Positions 52,792 through 64,000 of a DNA stretch of 64,000 nt are shown here, piece after piece (the first letter of the stretch is position 1; each line of letters opens with the position of its first letter). Location of the stretch: positions 186,001 to 250,000 of the forward strand of contig HG738137.1 of the NCBI GenBank assembly GCA_000499405.2. The letters are read 5' to 3'. The notes below the pieces were generated by a model that was given only the letters and a program-made list of their open reading frames with translations, was not told where the DNA came from and ran no database searches. The position numbers were made by a program, and so were the translations under genes. The DNA comes from Onchocerca volvulus (taxonomy: Eukaryota; Nematoda; Chromadorea; Rhabditida; Onchocercidae).

Positions 52792-55700
52792 TCAGTCAGA
52801 TTCTGAACAACTTCGACATTCCGCCGTTATTCGACCTTCAAATACCGGCAATACGGCACAATCATCATCAATTATGGTCCACTGATAAGGTGCCGAACAA
52901 TCTTCACAATCACTTTTAAAAAAAAACCTGAAATATAAGACTTCCTTCTCTTTTATTTTTTTAATTTAAATTAATTTCTTTTATTTTAGTCAAGGCATTC
53001 AAAATTCCAAAAAGGAAAAATTAGTAAAATAGTATTCAGTTACTTTTGTTCAAATTCATACTTTCTAATCATATATATAATCGTATATTGTCTAAATAAG
53101 TAATAGGGATACCAAAAAATATTCCTATTACTTATTTATTTATTTGATTATTTAGATAATTCTAATTAAGATTATGAATTCAGATTTTGTCTACGTGATA
53201 TCTCCATTATTTATTTTATTATTTAGATAACCATAATTACAATTATGAATTCAGTTTCTATCTTAATATCTCTGTCACTTATTCATTTAATTAGATAATT
53301 GCAATTACGGTTATGAATTCAGATTTATATTCTGTCTTATTTTTATTTTTAGTAATTTGTTCAGAAATGATCATTTGCTCTATCAATGATATTTTACTTT
53401 CGTTTCAATATATTTTCTTCACTGTATATGTCTTATTTTCTAGAATATTACCTTTTGGTTGTTTTTGATGAGATACCGAAACATCGACGAAACTCACGAA
53501 ATGTAATATCACGCATTTCCAACTTGGCTACAAATGGTGCTTCCGCATTTTCTTCCTTGTACGAAATTACTAATTGTTGCTTCTTTGGATAAAGATTGTT
53601 CCTGAAATTATTACTAAGATAAATGTCCAAATTTTTCTTTTTTTTAAAGCTTTATCATCTTATCAGAAATATACGCAACTAGCTGATAAATGAATAAATT
53701 TACACAAATAATGGTCGCTTTTCTTGTTGCTCAAATGGAAATGAATAGTAATTGAAACTGCTAGTTGATACTTCGCTGCATGCTGAAAAAATGAAATTTT
53801 AGCAAGATTTTCTTAAAATTCTTTCTGAAAAATCTCGAAAACTTCTTGAAATTCAACAATTCTTCAAATTATCAGATTAATCTGCACGATTTCTTCTTCT
53901 GCAAAGATCGCCAATATTAGTAATCATATCAGTTATATTTGAATATTTCTCAGGCTTACATTGTGGAAAAGAAGTAGTAGTCTGTGTGGACATTGCCATA
54001 TGACGTGCCTTCTCAAAAAGGGCTGCTCGATTGATGATATTAGCCGATTCGGAACTACAGAAACCGGAACTATCCGAATATCGATGGCCACCATAATCAT
54101 TGCTGAAAGCTATAATATTAATTTAACAAAATGATAATTTAATTTCTTTACTATACAAATTTCTTGATGTTATTATATGTGTCGGAAAATTGTTATTATC
54201 GACAAAAAGTCCAATTTACCTGGACAATGGTGTTGTGCTGCGTAAACTATGTAATTCATGATTTGTAGCACAGTTACGATAATTCTTATATGTAACACCA
54301 CCAGGAGGTGGTGCAAAACCATGTCGTCCGTATGGATTTGACATATTCTCGACGTGAAGAGTATTTGTGAAGCGTATCGGTGAAGCGGATACTGAAGAAA
54401 ATAAAAATGAGGAAAATAGACGTGTGAAAAAAACGGATTCCGGATAGATGTGTAAATAAAATCATTCCGCCATTCCGTAGATGAAAGAAAAGAATTCAGG
54501 ATAGATACGGAAATAAATCCGGTTTTGCAATACCATTTCGCAAGCTTCTTTCACCGGAAATACTTGGATTGCGAGGTATTTTGGTGACGAAATAGATTTT
54601 TATCATGCTACTATGCTATTCATATTACGATGCTGGAAGATTCGTATTACAATTCTGTAGATATTTCTGTTATGTACTATGATATCATAATATTGATATT
54701 TTTTTAGGTTATCACAGGGAAATGGGATTTTTATTTATTGAAATATAAATTTTTAGGGATTTCTGAAAAAAAAAAAAAAAGAAAGAATAACCTGATCGTC
54801 GATTTTCTTCCTTCGGAGGATTCATATCACATTCAGCATTCATCCTTTGTTCATACTTATCCAACGAATCATTGCTTATCACCGAATCAACTTCATCATT
54901 TCCTTCTGTTGTTGTTGTTGTTATTGTTAATTGATCCAAATCTCTGCAATTAAGAAATATCACATAAATACACTTATTGAAGTTGCTATCTGTAGGAAAA
55001 TTTAAATTGATGTTTTATTTGAAAATTAAGATAAAACTAAAGTTTTTAAATTTGATGAAAATTTTTACACTGTTAATAGTAACATTAAATTTTACATGAT
55101 AGAAGGTTATAAAATCAAGAATGAGTAAAAGAGAAACAGGAAAATCAAGAAATAAGTAAAAGAGAAGCAGAAAAGTACCTATGATACTACTTATCTAAGA
55201 TTATTAATAATCAAAATTTCAAACATTCCAAGCTAGTGAGACAGTTTAGACTCTTTTATAAAATCCAAAATTCGAAAGGATATGATAAGAAAAAAAAGAA
55301 AAAAAGAGAGAAAGATAAGATAATGAAACAAACCGAGCGAATATTTCAATTCCGGTTTCATGTTTATACTGTTCCAAACGATAAGCAATTTTATCTAATT
55401 TATAACGCAAAATTTCCGAAAATCGTTCTCTTTCTTCCGGACGTTGATGCTTAAAATCACTACCATCCGGTGGACAAGTAAGTAATGCTTGTTGTTGTTG
55501 ATGCTAAAAAGTAAACAAAATTTTCTCTTACATTATCAATTTTGCTTATCTTTGCAATTTTATCAATTGAATTTTCGATGCAAAAGGATAAAATTTTGCG
55601 AATTGCAGGAATTAATAAAAATTAAAATAAAATTGAAAAAATTAACGAAACTGAGCATACTTGAAATGTCAATATTAAAATTGTTATTTTAAAAATATTT

Positions 55701-58700
55701 TATGCAATAAAAAGAATTTTTAAAGAAAAATTTCAAAAAAAGGAAAAAAACTTTCTTATTCTATCCAAAAATTGGTACTAATAAATTTGAGTACGGATGA
55801 TTGTTCATGTTTTGGAAATTTAGAGCAATTAGAAGTAAGCATTTCTATTTTGCTTCTAATCATTGATTGTGACATAGATGTTAAGTTGGTAGTTAAATAA
55901 TATCTTAAAACATGAGAAAAATAGAAATATCCCGAAATTTTAGTGCTAATTTATCAAGTTTTGATTTGTTTCTTTTTTTGATAGTATGAAATTTAGGGTG
56001 CCAATTTTAATTAATATAATATTGAGAAAAATCCAAATGAATAAATGAATAAGCAAATGTATTAAAATTAAAAGTAATTAATCGAAAATATAAATGAACT
56101 TACTAATTTCATAATTATTTGAAGTTATTGATAAGTAATATATATTATCATTAAATGATAAAAAAAAGAAGATAATTACTTACTCCATGAACCCTTTGTA
56201 GCGGTAACCGTTCCGAATGACGTTTCGAACTACTTCGTTTATTTCCGCTATCTTCACTTGAAACAGCGCTACATGATACAGAATCACGTGAATCACGCTT
56301 ACTTACGTTTTGTACGCCGAAATTTCGTCTCGGCGGTTTCGACCTGAAATAGTTATTTCATTTGATATATATAATTCGATTCATAGAAATCTTTGGTAAA
56401 CGATATTTGGATTGTATGGTAGAATTAAGATATAATCATATTTTACACCGAGATCTGAATTGAGATTATTCAACAAAATATTGAATAATCAAATATTTTA
56501 AAATTTCGACATAACTTTTTTTTTTTAATTATGCGAAAATTGTTATTGTAATTTAGTATTATAAAATTCAATATATCAAAAATCATTCATTAGTTTACTT
56601 TTTCCAGATTGAATTTCGACCACCGAATCGTATCGAAATGTCATCACTCGTTGAAGCACATGCATGACATCCGGTCGAAGAAACTATCGGATCGTTTTCA
56701 TCGAAAACAACTGTTGGTTCAATAATTTCCGCATTTTGATTTAGCAACTTAAAATTTAAACAAAATTGAAAATTTAATTTAAATACTAGTATTGACAATA
56801 AAATTAATCTCATAATTCGGCAATCTAAGCTGTCAGGTAGATGATCCAAAGTATACAAATTCAAATGTTGAAAGGAAGAAAATGACAACTCAAAGACAAC
56901 TTTTTCCACAATATTCCAAAGAAAAAGCTATCAGATAGAAGTCAGGTAAATAATTCGAAGATGGAATGAATTATATTCTGATGATCCAACAACTTACGTA
57001 GAAGTGATGAATTTAAAAATTGAGGAAAATATTTGAAATCTTGCAAAGATTAGTGTGATTAATATACATTATAATAATCATTATAAAGGCAACAGTTAAA
57101 TTCTATCCAATTGAATTCAATTAATTTTTAACAGTATAAGAAGAAGAAAGAATTAGTTGTACCATAAAAATATTAACTATTGAGAATAATTCATAAATAG
57201 TCTCATTTTTGCATTTTATTTTTAATTTCAAAATTTCAACATGTTATAGTTTTAGTTTTCGACTTTAATCCATTCAATCAATTAACTTTTCTCTGAATTT
57301 TCTATAAATCAAGAGATAGAATTCAACTGGAAAACAATGATAATACAATAATGAAGGATTCTGTGATCCGGAAATTCCATCATTGCTCATGTCAGAAATT
57401 TCCGACTGGACCAAATGAAATACTTGAAAATGTTTTTTTCTAAATTTTTATTGAGAATATCATGCCGAAAATTTAATAATCAACATTGTGTCTCAAATGT
57501 AATTAATTTTTTGATTGACAAATTATCAATCGTAGTACCGTAACGTTTCAATTTCGCATATACGTGAGTTACGCTTATTTGTTTCGAAAGATTCAAAATA
57601 AATTCTTACGTTGTAGAAATGATCCGAATGAACGAAGAGTACGTGTTGCTTGCGTAAATACGCCAGCAATTCTTCCTGACAAGATTCGAATAGATTTCCG
57701 TGCGGTAATTTATTTGCCGATAAGGCATGAATCCGTTCCGACATCTCTTTCCTGATAACATCCGGAAGGAATGCACACGTACCACTACGTATACTGAAAT
57801 AAAATATTACGTCATTTCCTTGCGTGATACAAAAAGTCAAAAAGAAGAATCTGTAAATAATTATGCAAAAAAAAAAAGGAATTACTTCAGTGAATCCACG
57901 CGTTAATTGGGATTATACGTGATACGTGAATTTTAAATGAAATATTAATGAGGAAATTATTTTTTAAAAATAAAAAACCTGATAAATCTACGATGTATTT
58001 TGCATGCTATTTCGGCACATTTTGGATCATTTCGTTCTATCATATTCCTATAAATGAAAAAATAAATTATTAAAATTATCGAATATTCTCTTGAAAAACA
58101 ATTTTATGAATGTAAAATTCCGCTATTGAAGACAAGGTAAATTTCGTTGTTGAGATAATTAGTGCGAATTTTTCATATTATCCGAATAACTTCTATGAAT
58201 TAGTTCGATTGATACAAAAACAAATTGATAAAGTTTTCTTCTTATGCTCCGTTTATAAAAAATTAAAAATTAGCACGAAAGAATTTTGAAATTACGCACA
58301 ACCAATCTTTTAAAACTCAAATTTAAATATTGAAATTTCCTCTTAGCTAAAATTTTTTTTTTTTGTAAATATTTTAAAGTTAAAAAACAATTTTATAAAA
58401 TTCATTTTCTTTTTTCACATGTTGCTTATAAGCAAAATGTTATCAATTCTTAGCATTCTGTCAACAACTGTTGGCAAATTTCACTTTTTTTTTTTAAACC
58501 AATTTCAAAATTATTTATTTATTTATTTTTTTGAACAAAGTCAGTGAAATTTACTACGAAAACCTTGTGATGGCTTTGATGTTCGAACTAAATTAATCGT
58601 TGTTTGTAAATAATTTTTAAACTGACAAATTGGTCGGCGATATTTATTGTCTTACTATTTTAAAAGTTATAAATCAAGAAAATATCATTGTCTATTTTGC

Positions 58701-59322
58701 TGGTTAATCAGTCAACAGTTCCTTTTCGTAATGAATAATTGAAAAATTGAATTTTCAAAATTTTCAGATCTGTGAAAATTTGCAAATACTCATATGGCAA
58801 AGGTAAGAAGATTTAAACCATCGACAACTTGGCCAACAGAACAAATTGGCACCACGAATATGTTCCAGAATTTCCGGAATGTAACAAATTGGCATTATGA
58901 ATATTTTCCGGAACTAATTAACCAAGTTATTACTATATTTTGTGTGCGGTTATATTGTCACCGGACAAGATATTTATCGAATCAGTGAATGAAAACATCT
59001 TCAGTAACAAAAATTTTCGAGAAATTTATACAACAAATTCTTTTCAGTTCTCATTATATTGATATTTTCAAGTTTTTATCAGATTGGAATTTCCTGAAAT
59101 TTCAATTTAATGATCCGTAAACTTTTTAAGTTAAAATTCAATTAATATTTCAATAAATAAATGTTATATACTTGAAAGCTTTGATAGCAAAGTACAAGTC
59201 GATCGAATCAATTAATCTTGTCTTATCATCTTTGAACCATTCCTTGAAGGCTTCTAAAGCTGAAGCATCTTCCAGAATGCTCTCCAAACTATTAGACCAA
59301 GTCTTATATCCATCCATGAAAA
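52792..59322 (-). CDS. pry-1: Axin orthologue (Wnt destruction-complex scaffold), 5' end incomplete
   Basis: Twelve exons join in frame to 570 aa: 59322-59172, 58047-57979, 57793-57610, 56747-56599, 56343-56184, 55503-55334, 54943-54792, 54391-54220, 54102-53960, 53782-53704, 53601-53452 and 52927-52792. The first three encode an RGS domain (YKTWSNSLESILEDASALEA ... KLPHGNLFESCQEELLAYL), which in Axins binds APC. Exon 55503-55334 holds the GSK3-interaction helix (EERERFSEILRYKLDKIAYR). The last two encode the C-terminal DIX polymerisation domain (VISYKEENAEAPFVAKLEMR ... VLPVFEGRITAECRS). Between them are Ser/Arg-rich and Pro-rich linkers. The first exon starts with two bases of a split codon, so at least one upstream exon is missing; a candidate is at 62558-62504. 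An AATAAA lies on the minus strand at 52646-52641, 146 bases past the stop. The role is cytoplasmic control of beta-catenin. It could be the axl-1-type paralogue rather than pry-1 itself. Confidence 0.92.
53094..53137. repeat. 14-bp perfect inverted repeat in the last Axin intron
   Basis: AAATAAGTAATAGG (53094-53107) pairs perfectly with CCTATTACTTATTT (53124-53137) across a 16-base spacer. It lies between the two DIX-encoding exons, next to the 70-bp tandem repeat. Confidence 0.8.
53145..53350. repeat. Three-copy tandem repeat of about 70 bp in the last Axin intron
   Basis: The shared block TTAGATAA followed by an attac/taag segment and ttatgaattcag recurs with TTAGATAA starting at 53152, 53223 and 53291 (spacings 71 and 68). 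Copies are diverged, so the expansion is not recent. Confidence 0.75.
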
Positions 59323-59349
59323 CTGTAAAAGAATTGCTTTATTCTATAG

Positions 59350-59415
59350 GTAGGAATAAACGTAAATTACGTGAATGATCGTATATGTAGGAATAAACGT
59401 GAATTACGTGAATGA
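59350..59415. repeat. Two-copy tandem repeat, period 37 bp
   Basis: GTAGGAATAAACGTRAATTA followed by CGTGAATGA occurs at 59350 and 59387 with one difference. The cgtRaattacg core is nearly palindromic. It lies just upstream of the first RGS exon of the Axin gene. Confidence 0.85.
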
Positions 59416-60149
59416 ATGTTCGACAAAGTAATTAAATTAGGTGACAACGCCATCAAGCCTAATCCTAAATCTAAATTGTCCCTTAAAAGATTGCATATTG
59501 AAATTATTCATAACTTATTACAATTGAAATAAATTAATTTCAATTTAAATGCTGATGGGAATAGCTTAGATTCTACAACTCAAACGCATTTTCTAATATT
59601 TATTTTAGGAAAAACGTCAATTTAAAGAAGACAAAAACTTATTGAATTCATGAAATTTTAAACATAATTTAAAAGGCATTCAAATTCAAGAAATTCAGAA
59701 TAGCAGAAGGATACGAAAAATTTGAAGTAATCATAAACATAACAACATAACCTGAAAAGTTCATAAATTTGGAAGAACTTAAAATAAGATACCTAATTAG
59801 ATACGGAAAAGATTGAAATTTCTAAGAATTTGACGCAAACTGTTCGCAATTTCTATTTAAAATTATGACGCAAGCTGTTTTGATTTTTAAAAAAGTCTAA
59901 ATATGAAGTGATCGTATTGTAAGTATTCAAAAAGCTGGAAGAAATTTTGTTGCTTAGTGCAATCTTTTATTTGTAATTTTTTCGTAAAAAAAAAAAAAAA
60001 AAAAAAAAAAAATTCTGTTGGCGCGAGCGATCAGAGAGCTTTTTTGTTGGGATGAGAAACATTAAAGAGAAGCGCCGAAACGAGTTCTTCTTCGATAATA
60101 CGACTCATTCAAAATGAATGATTCAGTCAATCGGTCGATCGGAACCGAT

Positions 60150-60245
60150 AAACTGGTTGGACTGGATAGATTGGATAGATGGACTGATAGATTGACGGAT
60201 CGATAGATCGATGGATTGATTGATTGATTGATTGATTGATGAGTG
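60150..60245. repeat. TGAT/GGAT/GATA-type tetranucleotide repeat
   Basis: Degenerate tetranucleotides around ggatagat give way to a pure (GATT)n tract at about 60214-60240, then ggatgaatgg units. Frames through it give runs of INQS, which are artefacts. Confidence 0.8.
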
Positions 60246-60455
60246 GATGAATGGATGAATGATAATTTGTTGGATGGTTAATTGGTTTGAAACGAATGGA
60301 TGAGAACATCATACCAGCATAAGGACAAAAAAAATTTCGCATTTTTGAAAATTTTATTTGAAAAATAAGAAAAAAATTAATAAATGTGACAAAAAGAAAC
60401 GAAGCGAAATGAGAAGAAAAAAAAAAAAAGGCTTCCCAAATAATGTCAAGTATTG

Positions 60456-60456
<1 letters not shown>

Positions 60457-60492
<36 letters not shown>
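60457..60492. repeat. (ATC)12 microsatellite
   Basis: Twelve perfect ATC units. On the minus strand one frame reads poly-Asp and another poly-Met; both lie in frames closed by stops nearby, so I treat it as a microsatellite. Confidence 0.9.
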
Positions 60493-60494
<2 letters not shown>

Positions 60495-61750
60495 TTCAAA
60501 AAATTTCATTTTATATATTATTTTCATTTTCTTTGAAAAAAAATTTTTCAAATAGAGGAAAATACGTAATTTCAAACAAACCGAAAACAAAATTTTTCAT
60601 TTTTCAGAAAAAAATTTAATTTCATCCAATGTGTTCGTTTCTTTTTTTTTTTTTTTCAAAAAATTTCAGTTTATTTATTGATGAAAAGAATGTGATTGAA
60701 TGATTTTTTTTTTTTTTTTTGGATAAAATTTTAATCTGTTTAAAGCGGAATAAAATAACAGAAAAATCCTTCTTTTATCTCCAACAAAAGAAAATTTTTG
60801 AAGCTGTAAAGCTCTCAATATGAAGATGGCATTATAAATCATAACAAAAAAAAAAAAAAAAAAAAGATTTTGTTAGTATTTAAAAAGAAAACTGCTGTGT
60901 AAATAAGGCATAACTAGTTAAATGAAATAAAATTATTGCAAAAATTGAAATTCAACGCGCAAATTTTTCAGAAAAAATAAATCGCGAAAGAAATAATTCT
61001 ATCAAACGAACAAGATTATTACTTTATCGATTAAATTAAATTATTGAAAAGCGAATATAACCAATCAAAGTCAAATTATTTAGCAAATTAAATTTACCAA
61101 ATAGTAAAAAAAGAAAAAAAAAACTGAATAAATAAGAATTTATTTTGCAAGACGAAAAATTTCGCTTGTATAATAGAATATTGCAGAAAATGATAGGATG
61201 AAATTTTATTATTAGTCTTAATTATTATCCTCCAAAAGAATCATTTGCCAATTGTTATAGTTGAAATAACTCGAATTGGCCTAGTCATATGTAAATTATA
61301 ACGAGAAGAGCCTAGGGACAGAAATGGGATGATGAATAAATTGAAGTAGCAAAGGAAACGTTTGTTGTTCAATTAAAGCCGTTTTTTAAAAAAAAAAAAA
61401 AGTTTCAAATTGCAAAAGAAATTTTAGGACAAAAAAAAGAAAAAAAAACTTGTTAACTGATATTTAACACCATGATCTTTGTTCGTAATTGAACATTTTG
61501 CTAGAAATTGTAACTTACTCGAATAGAACATTCGAATGATTGACAATTATGAAATTCATTTCGCAAATTCCAATTAGTTGTGCTTCATTTTAGAATATTC
61601 TCAGGTAATTTTCATAACTAATTAAACTGGATGTTAGATTCACAGGTAATTTTCAATAAACTAATTGACAATTCAAATGAATATTCGAAAAGACGTATAA
61701 TAATAGAATGATAAATGGCCATTATGTTACAAAGATTTTCTTTATCGTAA

Positions 61751-61840
61751 TTCTGCCACGTTATGTTACACGTAATACACGTAATATATATATATCTCAA
61801 TTCTGCCACGTCACGTTACACGTCTTCCTTTATCTCAATT
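61751..61840. repeat. Two-copy tandem repeat, period 50 bp
   Basis: TTCTGCCACGT, then a gttacacgt block, then tatctcaatt, repeats with starts at 61751 and 61801. An ATAT microsatellite lies inside the first copy. The acacgt and cacgt words recur, giving several ACGT cores. Confidence 0.8.
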
Positions 61841-62354
61841 TATCCGTCATAAGCGTTTTAAACGGCAAATTCTTACTATCTAAGGTAAATATATGCACCT
61901 TTCTATAAATGTAGAAAATACAACATTGATGGAAAAAGGAATGAAATTGGAAAACAAGGCGGAGGTATAGGAGGAGGAGGAGAAGAGGATAGAAGAAGTA
62001 CTGTTGTAAGGTTGGAACTGGTGGCGATCACGACGGTGGCAGCGGCATGTGTCTTTGAAGTTGTAAGGCGGCATTTTGTGGATTATTAGAGGTGAGGCGG
62101 CGGTTGACATCAAAAGAGCTCTCTCGCACTTCACCCTTTCTCTACGAAACCGCTCTATTGAACATATTTCTCAATTTTGATCAGCCAAACTATTCAACAT
62201 TCATCCACCTTTTTCCTGTTCTTTTTCCATTTTTCTTCTTCTATTTCGTCATTTTCTCTCTTTTCCTATTCAAATCTTTTAGCTTTTAACTCTTAACGAT
62301 AGTGATAGAGTTGGTAATACTAACTTGACGATATGTTGATCTGTCGGCATTTTT

Positions 62355-62636
62355 TCATGTCACCAATACAATATGTCCTATCGTTGAAATTGCCTTCTTC
62401 CTCATTTTCCGGCTCAAAAAAGCTCCACTAAATCGTCGCCGACGCCATCGTCGCAACCACATTGCCGCAACCGCTGTCGTCGCTGCCTTATTTTTCAATT
62501 TACCACCAAATGGACGGATCAATTTGCTTTCTTCCTCATCCGACAAATGTAATTTCATCGATGAGATTTTCCGTTCTTTCACCCTTTCTTTGACCTTTTC
62601 GCTTTTCGATACGATGTTATTGCTTAATTTATTCAT
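62355..62636 (-). CDS. Candidate 5' exon region of the Axin gene (unconfirmed)
   Basis: A minus-strand frame starts with a Met at 62636 and a second at 62558 (MKLHLSDEEESKLIRPFG). A good donor, GGTG|GTAAATTG, cuts it after position 62504 in phase 1. The first RGS exon of the Axin gene needs exactly a phase-1 donor, and joining them would give ...RPFGVFMDGYKTWSNSL. The peptide is charged and protein-like, unlike most frames here. Beyond the donor the same frame turns Arg/Ala-rich and is probably not translated. The implied intron is 3.2 kb, longer than others in the gene, and no homology confirms it. Confidence 0.3.
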   Translation of the reverse strand: MNKLSNNIVSKSEKVKERVKERKISSMKLHLSDEEESKLIRPFGGKLKNKAATTAVAAMWLRRWRRRRFSGAFLSRKMRKKAISTIGHIVLVT

Positions 62637-64000
62637 TAATCATCAACTAAATTATCATTTATCTCATCGATGTAAACTCATCGATGCAAAAATTAGTATC
62701 GCCGAAACGATGTCAACTGAACAAAATATCACCGATAGCAAGAAATTCCTCTGTATCAATGATCAAATGAACAATCAGTGATGACCACTGACCATTATTA
62801 ATGCGTGACCATTTCTTAAAGGTCACATATGTATGAAATAAATGTCATCGTCATACTTTTCTTTGACTGTAACTATGATACAAATGAAAGAAAAGTGGAC
62901 GAAGTGAACAAAGAGTGAGAAATATATATATATATATGAAAAGTAAAAGATTTTGAAATTATAATTAGTAGTGGATGATATATTGGAAAAAAAGGGTAAT
63001 CATTATTATCAGTGATAAAAAAGATGAGAAAAAAATGTGAAAGAATGGAACAAAATGAAAATGATTGAGTGAAAAAGATGGGAAGAAAAACGGAAAGTTA
63101 GTAAATTGGATGAAAAGATTGAAAAAGAAGGAGAAATAGATGAGGGAATTACCAAAAAATAAAAAAAAAAAGTATTTTTACAAAAGTATTAGGCGCAATT
63201 AAATTAGATTAAATGGAAATAAAAATTGGGAAGAGAAAAAAGTTGCCCTTTATGGTATTGTGAAAAAATAGCTAAGAGACAGGTAAATTAAAAATATTGT
63301 CATCTTATATGTCCCAATTGAATTATTTCTTCTTCCGGAACTTTTGAATTCCTTTAGGTGAGATTTTTCCCGAGAATTTATGGATGACATTATAATTTCT
63401 TGGAGAAATCATGGATAAAATTATCTAAAATTAATTAAATAATGAAAATACGAATCCAATGTCCAGTACGTTCTTCTTTCCTCCTATTTTAATGAAGAAA
63501 AATCGATAAGTTCAAGTCCGAGTAGATAAAGCCGACTAGGCTGGTAATGGTGGTGGACTAGGCCTGATGGTGACACTTCAAACTCTCTTCTTTTCGTCCT
63601 CTCTTTCTTCGTCATCAAATTGTTCCAAGCAATCGATCTTTGAGCTGTCAAATAAAAGGACGAGGCTCGTTCTCATCGCAAGGCTACCGTCATTTCTCTA
63701 ACAATCCAACGATTGGAAGGAATATTCTATCATCGTCAAATTGAGTTGACCAGATAAAATGTCACGCTATGCACATTGGGGATAATGTCCTCAAATATCG
63801 AGACAAATAGTCCTAAGAATATCGAATAGGCCATGTAAATAAATGTCCATTAGAACGAGTCAATAATGAAATAATTGGAAATGAAATGAGTGGAATTTTA
63901 ATTTCAACGTAAATTTATAGCATTTATATCAAGTTCGAGTATTGAATTAAAAAAAAGTTCAAGGATAAATAAAAAAGAAAAGATGCACATTTTTTGTTTA
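62637..64000. other. Right-edge region, no gene confirmed
   Basis: AT- and purine-rich DNA with a (TA)n tract near 62925-62938. A less AT-rich patch at 63535-63800 holds a short minus-strand frame (MRTSLVLLFDSSKIDCLEQF then DDEERED) of about 32 codons with no recognised family. It could be part of the Axin promoter or a 5' exon of a neighbouring gene. Confidence 0.35.

Larger units (their letters stand above)
59323..62354. other. Upstream of Axin RGS exons: intron or intergenic, no exon confirmed
   Basis: No coding exon is certain here. It contains a 37-bp duplication (59350-59415), a 26-base A-run ending near 60012, a patch at about 60013-60120 with CG dinucleotides (ggcgcgagcgatcagag), tetranucleotide and ATC microsatellites (60150-60492), further A/T runs, a 50-bp duplication (61751-61840), and a G-rich purine patch with several CG dinucleotides at 61960-62130. 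The last could be promoter sequence for the Axin gene. Confidence 0.45.

Noticed and set aside
60127..60495. Minus-strand frames with poly-Asp/poly-Met and NQSINQSI repeats
   Set aside because: They are translations of the ATC and GATT microsatellites.

Overview
This is a strongly AT-rich animal genome window. Its genes are split into many small exons by introns of about 50 bp to 1.5 kb, with homopolymer T/A tracts and pyrimidine-rich cag/tag acceptors. The four recognisable genes (a secreted PLA2-like protein of the nematode type, a divergent SLC6 transporter, an ATRX/XNP-1 helicase and an Axin/PRY-1 scaffold) and candidate spliced-leader acceptors just upstream of start codons point to a nematode. 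The intron sizes and base composition suggest a parasitic (clade III/filarial-like) species rather than Caenorhabditis. This is inference; no rRNA or mitochondrial marker is present.

Layout. 0-4.2 kb: a possible terminal exon of a gene entering from the left, an orphan exon resembling a cuticle-collagen N-terminus, and a three-exon secreted PLA2-like gene (+). 4.2-23.2 kb: about 19 kb with no gene I can support. It holds short tandem duplications, strong inverted repeats, a retroposon-like dimer and a few more complex patches that may be regulatory. 23.2-30.8 kb: a 14-exon SLC6-family transporter gene (+). 32.4-49.2 kb: a 30-exon SNF2 helicase, the XNP-1/ATRX orthologue (-), tail-to-tail with the transporter. 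52.8-59.3 kb: an Axin orthologue (-) with RGS, GSK3-binding and DIX regions; its 5' end is not settled and may reach 62.6 kb. 59.3-64 kb: simple repeats, a tandem duplication and exon-like or promoter-like patches.

Function. The two minus-strand genes are regulators: a chromatin remodeller and the Wnt destruction-complex scaffold. They have the same orientation and lie 3.6 kb apart. From memory, the C. elegans counterparts are both on chromosome I, so this may be old linkage rather than functional coupling. Exon phases were checked by hand. The three complete models close in frame (PLA2-like 115 aa, SLC6 622 aa, XNP-1 1,499 aa) and the Axin model gives 570 aa without its first exon(s).

The most notable observations are a transporter of SLC6 fold whose canonical sodium-site and gate residues are replaced, a set of hairpin repeats with a compensated base-pair change at 10.46-10.62 kb, and several unexplained exon-like or palindromic elements. 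I did not find a clearly new multi-gene system.
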